A stretch of 64,000 nt of DNA. Source: Peristeroidobacter agariperforans (GTDB lineage: Bacteria; Pseudomonadota; Gammaproteobacteria; Steroidobacterales; Steroidobacteraceae). Below the pieces are notes generated by a model, which did no database searches, was not told the DNA's origin, and saw only the letters and a list, made by a program, of their open reading frames with translations. The stretch is taken from positions 2,356,001-2,420,000 of the forward strand of contig NZ_RYFW01000001.1 of assembly GCF_004138335.1 (NCBI RefSeq), read 5' to 3'. A program made the position numbers and the translations under genes. Positions 62,046 through 64,000 of this stretch are shown one piece after another (position 1 is the first letter of the stretch; every line of letters begins with the position of its first letter).

Positions 62046-64000
62046 ATGAGACGCCTAAGACTAGGGAGGGCGTGGGCCGTGCTCGCGGCTGCGCCCATAT
62101 TGTTGATCGCTCAGGGAGCAAACGGGCAGGCCTTGCCGTTGCTCGATCAGGCATCGATTCGCTCGCCGTTGATGGCGGGCTGTAATGGCAAGCCGGACAA
62201 TACGCCGCTGCCGGTGGATCCGCGCTCGCTGGTGACAGCGGCCGTGAATACCAATCCGAACGCGGCGATTCAGTTCAACGCTCCTTTCGTCGATCTACAC
62301 AATCCACCGCCGCCGTTCCTGAATCGTCTGCCGCCACGGCCGAGGACGTGCGGGGAGTTTCGCGCGAGCGCCACTCGCGGACGGATCAATCTCGAGGAGC
62401 GTCAGTTCTTCCTGCCGATGGCGCTGGCGGTCAGCTATCACTTCATCTACCAGCAATGGGGTTATCTGGTGCGTCCGCCAGATTTCGAAGAGCAGGTGGC
62501 CAAGCGTTATGGTTTGTATCCTGCGCCGTTCCGCAATCCCTATCCGCTGCCGGGCGAGGATCCGAACCAGACCAATGGCGGCAGCGGCCAACTGCCATTG
62601 GGCCTGATTCAAGGCAAGGACGACAACGGCAAGTGGACGGGCCTGATCGGCGCGTCCTGCTCGGCATGTCACGACTCTCGCCTGGGCACCGCAAGCGAAG
62701 CGCCGTTCAAGTGGGGTCTGCCCAACAGTGCGAACGATGCCGGATTGCTGGCATCGGATCTGTTCCGGACCACCCCGATCACATCGCTGGGTAATTTGTT
62801 ACCTATTCCCTGGAGCAATGGTCGCGGCAGCTCGGATGCGATCGGTCTGATCTCGCTGCTGCCCGCACTGTTCGACATGGAAACCCTGACGTTCGCGCCA
62901 AGCCCGCTCGAGTATGTCGCCGACAGTCCGCATGGAGGCATGACCAAGGCGCCGGCCTGGTGGGCGAGAGCGTTCAAGACACGCCAGTTCTGGGATGGCT
63001 CGTTGTCATCGGACAACGTGCACTCGGAGATGGCGTTCGGTGTCGCGAATCTGTTCCGCGATGCCACCATGCGCCGTAACCTCGAAGATGAGTTCGAGGA
63101 CATCAACAATTTCCTGATCTCGCTGTCGCCGGCGACCTATCCAAAAACAATCAACACGGCGCTGGCGGAGCAGGGCGCGGTGATCTATCACGAGCGCGAT
63201 CTGTGGGCGGGTACCGTGAATGGGGCCATTCCCAAGCCACCTGGCAACGGATCGTGCGCGAGCTGTCATGGCGTCTATTCGCCGCGGCATGCAGCAGACC
63301 CCAACTATCTGCCCGATCCTCGTTTGAAGGGCGTCGCCGCCGTGGTGACACCGATCGAAACGATCCGCACCGATCCGCAGCGTATGAAGCTGATGGCGGA
63401 CGAGCGCAGCCGCCGGGCTTGGAACAGCAGTTGGTGGGCGTACAACAGTCTCAGCCCGGACTTCACTGGCTACCCATCGGATAGCATCGTCGAGAGCGAG
63501 CTGCGTCGCGTGCCACGCGCCATCTATAACAATGGTGGGCCGATCTATTCGCCGCTCGGACCCAATATCTGGGAGGAGCCGATCGGCTACATCGCACCGC
63601 CGCTGTATGGTGCCTGGGCGACGGCTCCGTACTTCCACAACGGCAGCGTGCCGAATTTGTGGGGCGTGCTGAAACCGGCGGATCGTCCGAAGGTGTGGAA
63701 GCGTCCGTACACTGCGCCTGGCGTGTTCGGCAAGAACGCCGGCTACGATTACAGCTTCGCGTCCTACGATTGGCAGAAGCTGGGTTGGAAGTACACGTCG
63801 GTGAATTGCAGCAACAACATCTTCACCTCGCCGTTCCTGCCTTGCACGGCCGGCATGGCGACCATCGATATCATCTATTCGATGTGGGACAACGTGGCGG
63901 CTCAGTATCTGAACCTGGCGTACCAGGTCCCGCCGCCGGTCACGGATCAGCAGATCAAGTCGCGCATGGTCTATAACAGCTACCTGTACGGCAACGGCAA
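62046..64000 (+). CDS. roxA: RoxA-type dihaem rubber oxygenase (3' end cut by window)
   Basis: An open frame of 651 codons running off the right edge with no stop. A signal peptide (about 1-28, ending ANG|QA) precedes two c-haem sites: CSACH at 205-209 and CASCH at 404-408, spacing 199. RoxA of Steroidobacter cummioxidans 35Y, as I recall, has the same two motifs at 191 and 390. With a constant +14 offset, RoxA haem-pocket residues Ala251, Ile252, Leu254, Ile255, Phe301, Trp302, Ala316 and Phe317 all match (Ala265, Ile266, Leu268, Ile269, Phe315, Trp316, Ala330, Phe331). APYFHNGSVPNLWGVL is the MauG/peroxidase-family block. RoxA cleaves poly-cis-isoprene outside the cell. About 40 residues, including the expected distal His, lie beyond the edge. 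RoxB cannot be fully excluded. Confidence 0.82.
   Translation, partial: MRRLRLGRAWAVLAAAPILLIAQGANGQALPLLDQASIRSPLMAGCNGKPDNTPLPVDPRSLVTAAVNTNPNAAIQFNAPFVDLHNPPPPFLNRLPPRPRTCGEFRASATRGRINLEERQFFLPMALAVSYHFIYQQWGYLVRPPDFEEQVAKRYGLYPAPFRNPYPLPGEDPNQTNGGSGQLPLGLIQGKDDNGKWTGLIGASCSACHDSRLGTASEAPFKWGLPNSANDAGLLASDLFRTTPITSLGNLLPIPWSNGRGSSDAIGLISLLPALFDMETLTFAPSPLEYVADSPHGGMTKAPAWWARAFKTRQFWDGSLSSDNVHSEMAFGVANLFRDATMRRNLEDEFEDINNFLISLSPATYPKTINTALAEQGAVIYHERDLWAGTVNGAIPKPPGNGSCASCHGVYSPRHAADPNYLPDPRLKGVAAVVTPIETIRTDPQRMKLMADERSRRAWNSSWWAYNSLSPDFTGYPSDSIVESELRRVPRAIYNNGGPIYSPLGPNIWEEPIGYIAPPLYGAWATAPYFHNGSVPNLWGVLKPADRPKVWKRPYTAPGVFGKNAGYDYSFASYDWQKLGWKYTSVNCSNNIFTSPFLPCTAGMATIDIIYSMWDNVAAQYLNLAYQVPPPVTDQQIKSRMVYNSYLYGNG

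Overview
The window is high-GC, gene-dense chromosomal DNA of a free-living Gram-negative bacterium. It carries TonB-dependent receptors, type IV pilus minor pilins, a Tat-exported oxidoreductase, periplasmic c-type cytochromes, an ECF sigma factor paired with a Ser/Thr kinase, and an NAD-dependent formate dehydrogenase. The gene at the right edge closely matches the rubber oxygenase RoxA in haem motifs, their spacing and haem-pocket residues. Because RoxA is known from Steroidobacter cummioxidans 35Y, a Steroidobacteraceae-like gammaproteobacterium is my best guess (inference). I see no prophage, transposase, CRISPR array, tRNA or rRNA.

Layout. 1-11 kb: a DUF4126 protein overlapping a mercuric-reductase-like flavoprotein, an exported P1-family Ntn peptidase with a C-terminal DUF3471-like domain, a class-C beta-lactamase-like hydrolase, a TonB receptor, a class III aminotransferase, a LysR regulator and a POT peptide transporter. 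Together these suggest uptake and breakdown of peptides or amides. 11-17 kb: a small basic DNA-binding-like protein, a long non-coding stretch, then a tight five-gene envelope/stress cassette (membrane protein, holin-superfamily protein, DUF3618, SRPBCC, zinc alcohol dehydrogenase) facing an SDR. 17-22.5 kb: AHSA1/ArsR pair, PLP lyase, Lrp regulator, GST, DUF899, cytochrome P460 with a CxxxCH motif, SDR. 22.6-25.6 kb: an alpha-hydroxyacid oxidase, D-2-hydroxyacid dehydrogenase and D-glycerate 3-kinase operon.

25.6-34.3 kb: a carbohydrate locus with a two-module glycosidase (GH43 plus a six-hairpin domain), a TonB receptor and, divergently, a Tat-exported Gfo/Idh/MocA oxidoreductase. 34.4-42.2 kb: a methyltransferase, a frameshifted small gene with an intact ribosome binding site, and fdsG-fdsB-fdsA-fdhD-fdsD followed by an opposing nitrate-reductase-associated protein. 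42.2-52 kb: small hypotheticals, an HNH endonuclease, a structured non-coding region, a kinase/ECF sigma pair divergent from a beta-propeller lipoprotein, a diguanylate cyclase, and a YafY regulator divergent from a GFA protein. 52.3-59 kb: the minor pilin operon fimT-pilV-pilW-pilX-pilY1-pilE, behind a 42-bp nested palindrome. 59-64 kb: two exported alpha/beta hydrolases, an orphan beta-order DNA methyltransferase, and the RoxA-like dihaem oxygenase, whose ribosome binding site lies in a perfect inverted repeat. The oxygenase runs off the right edge.
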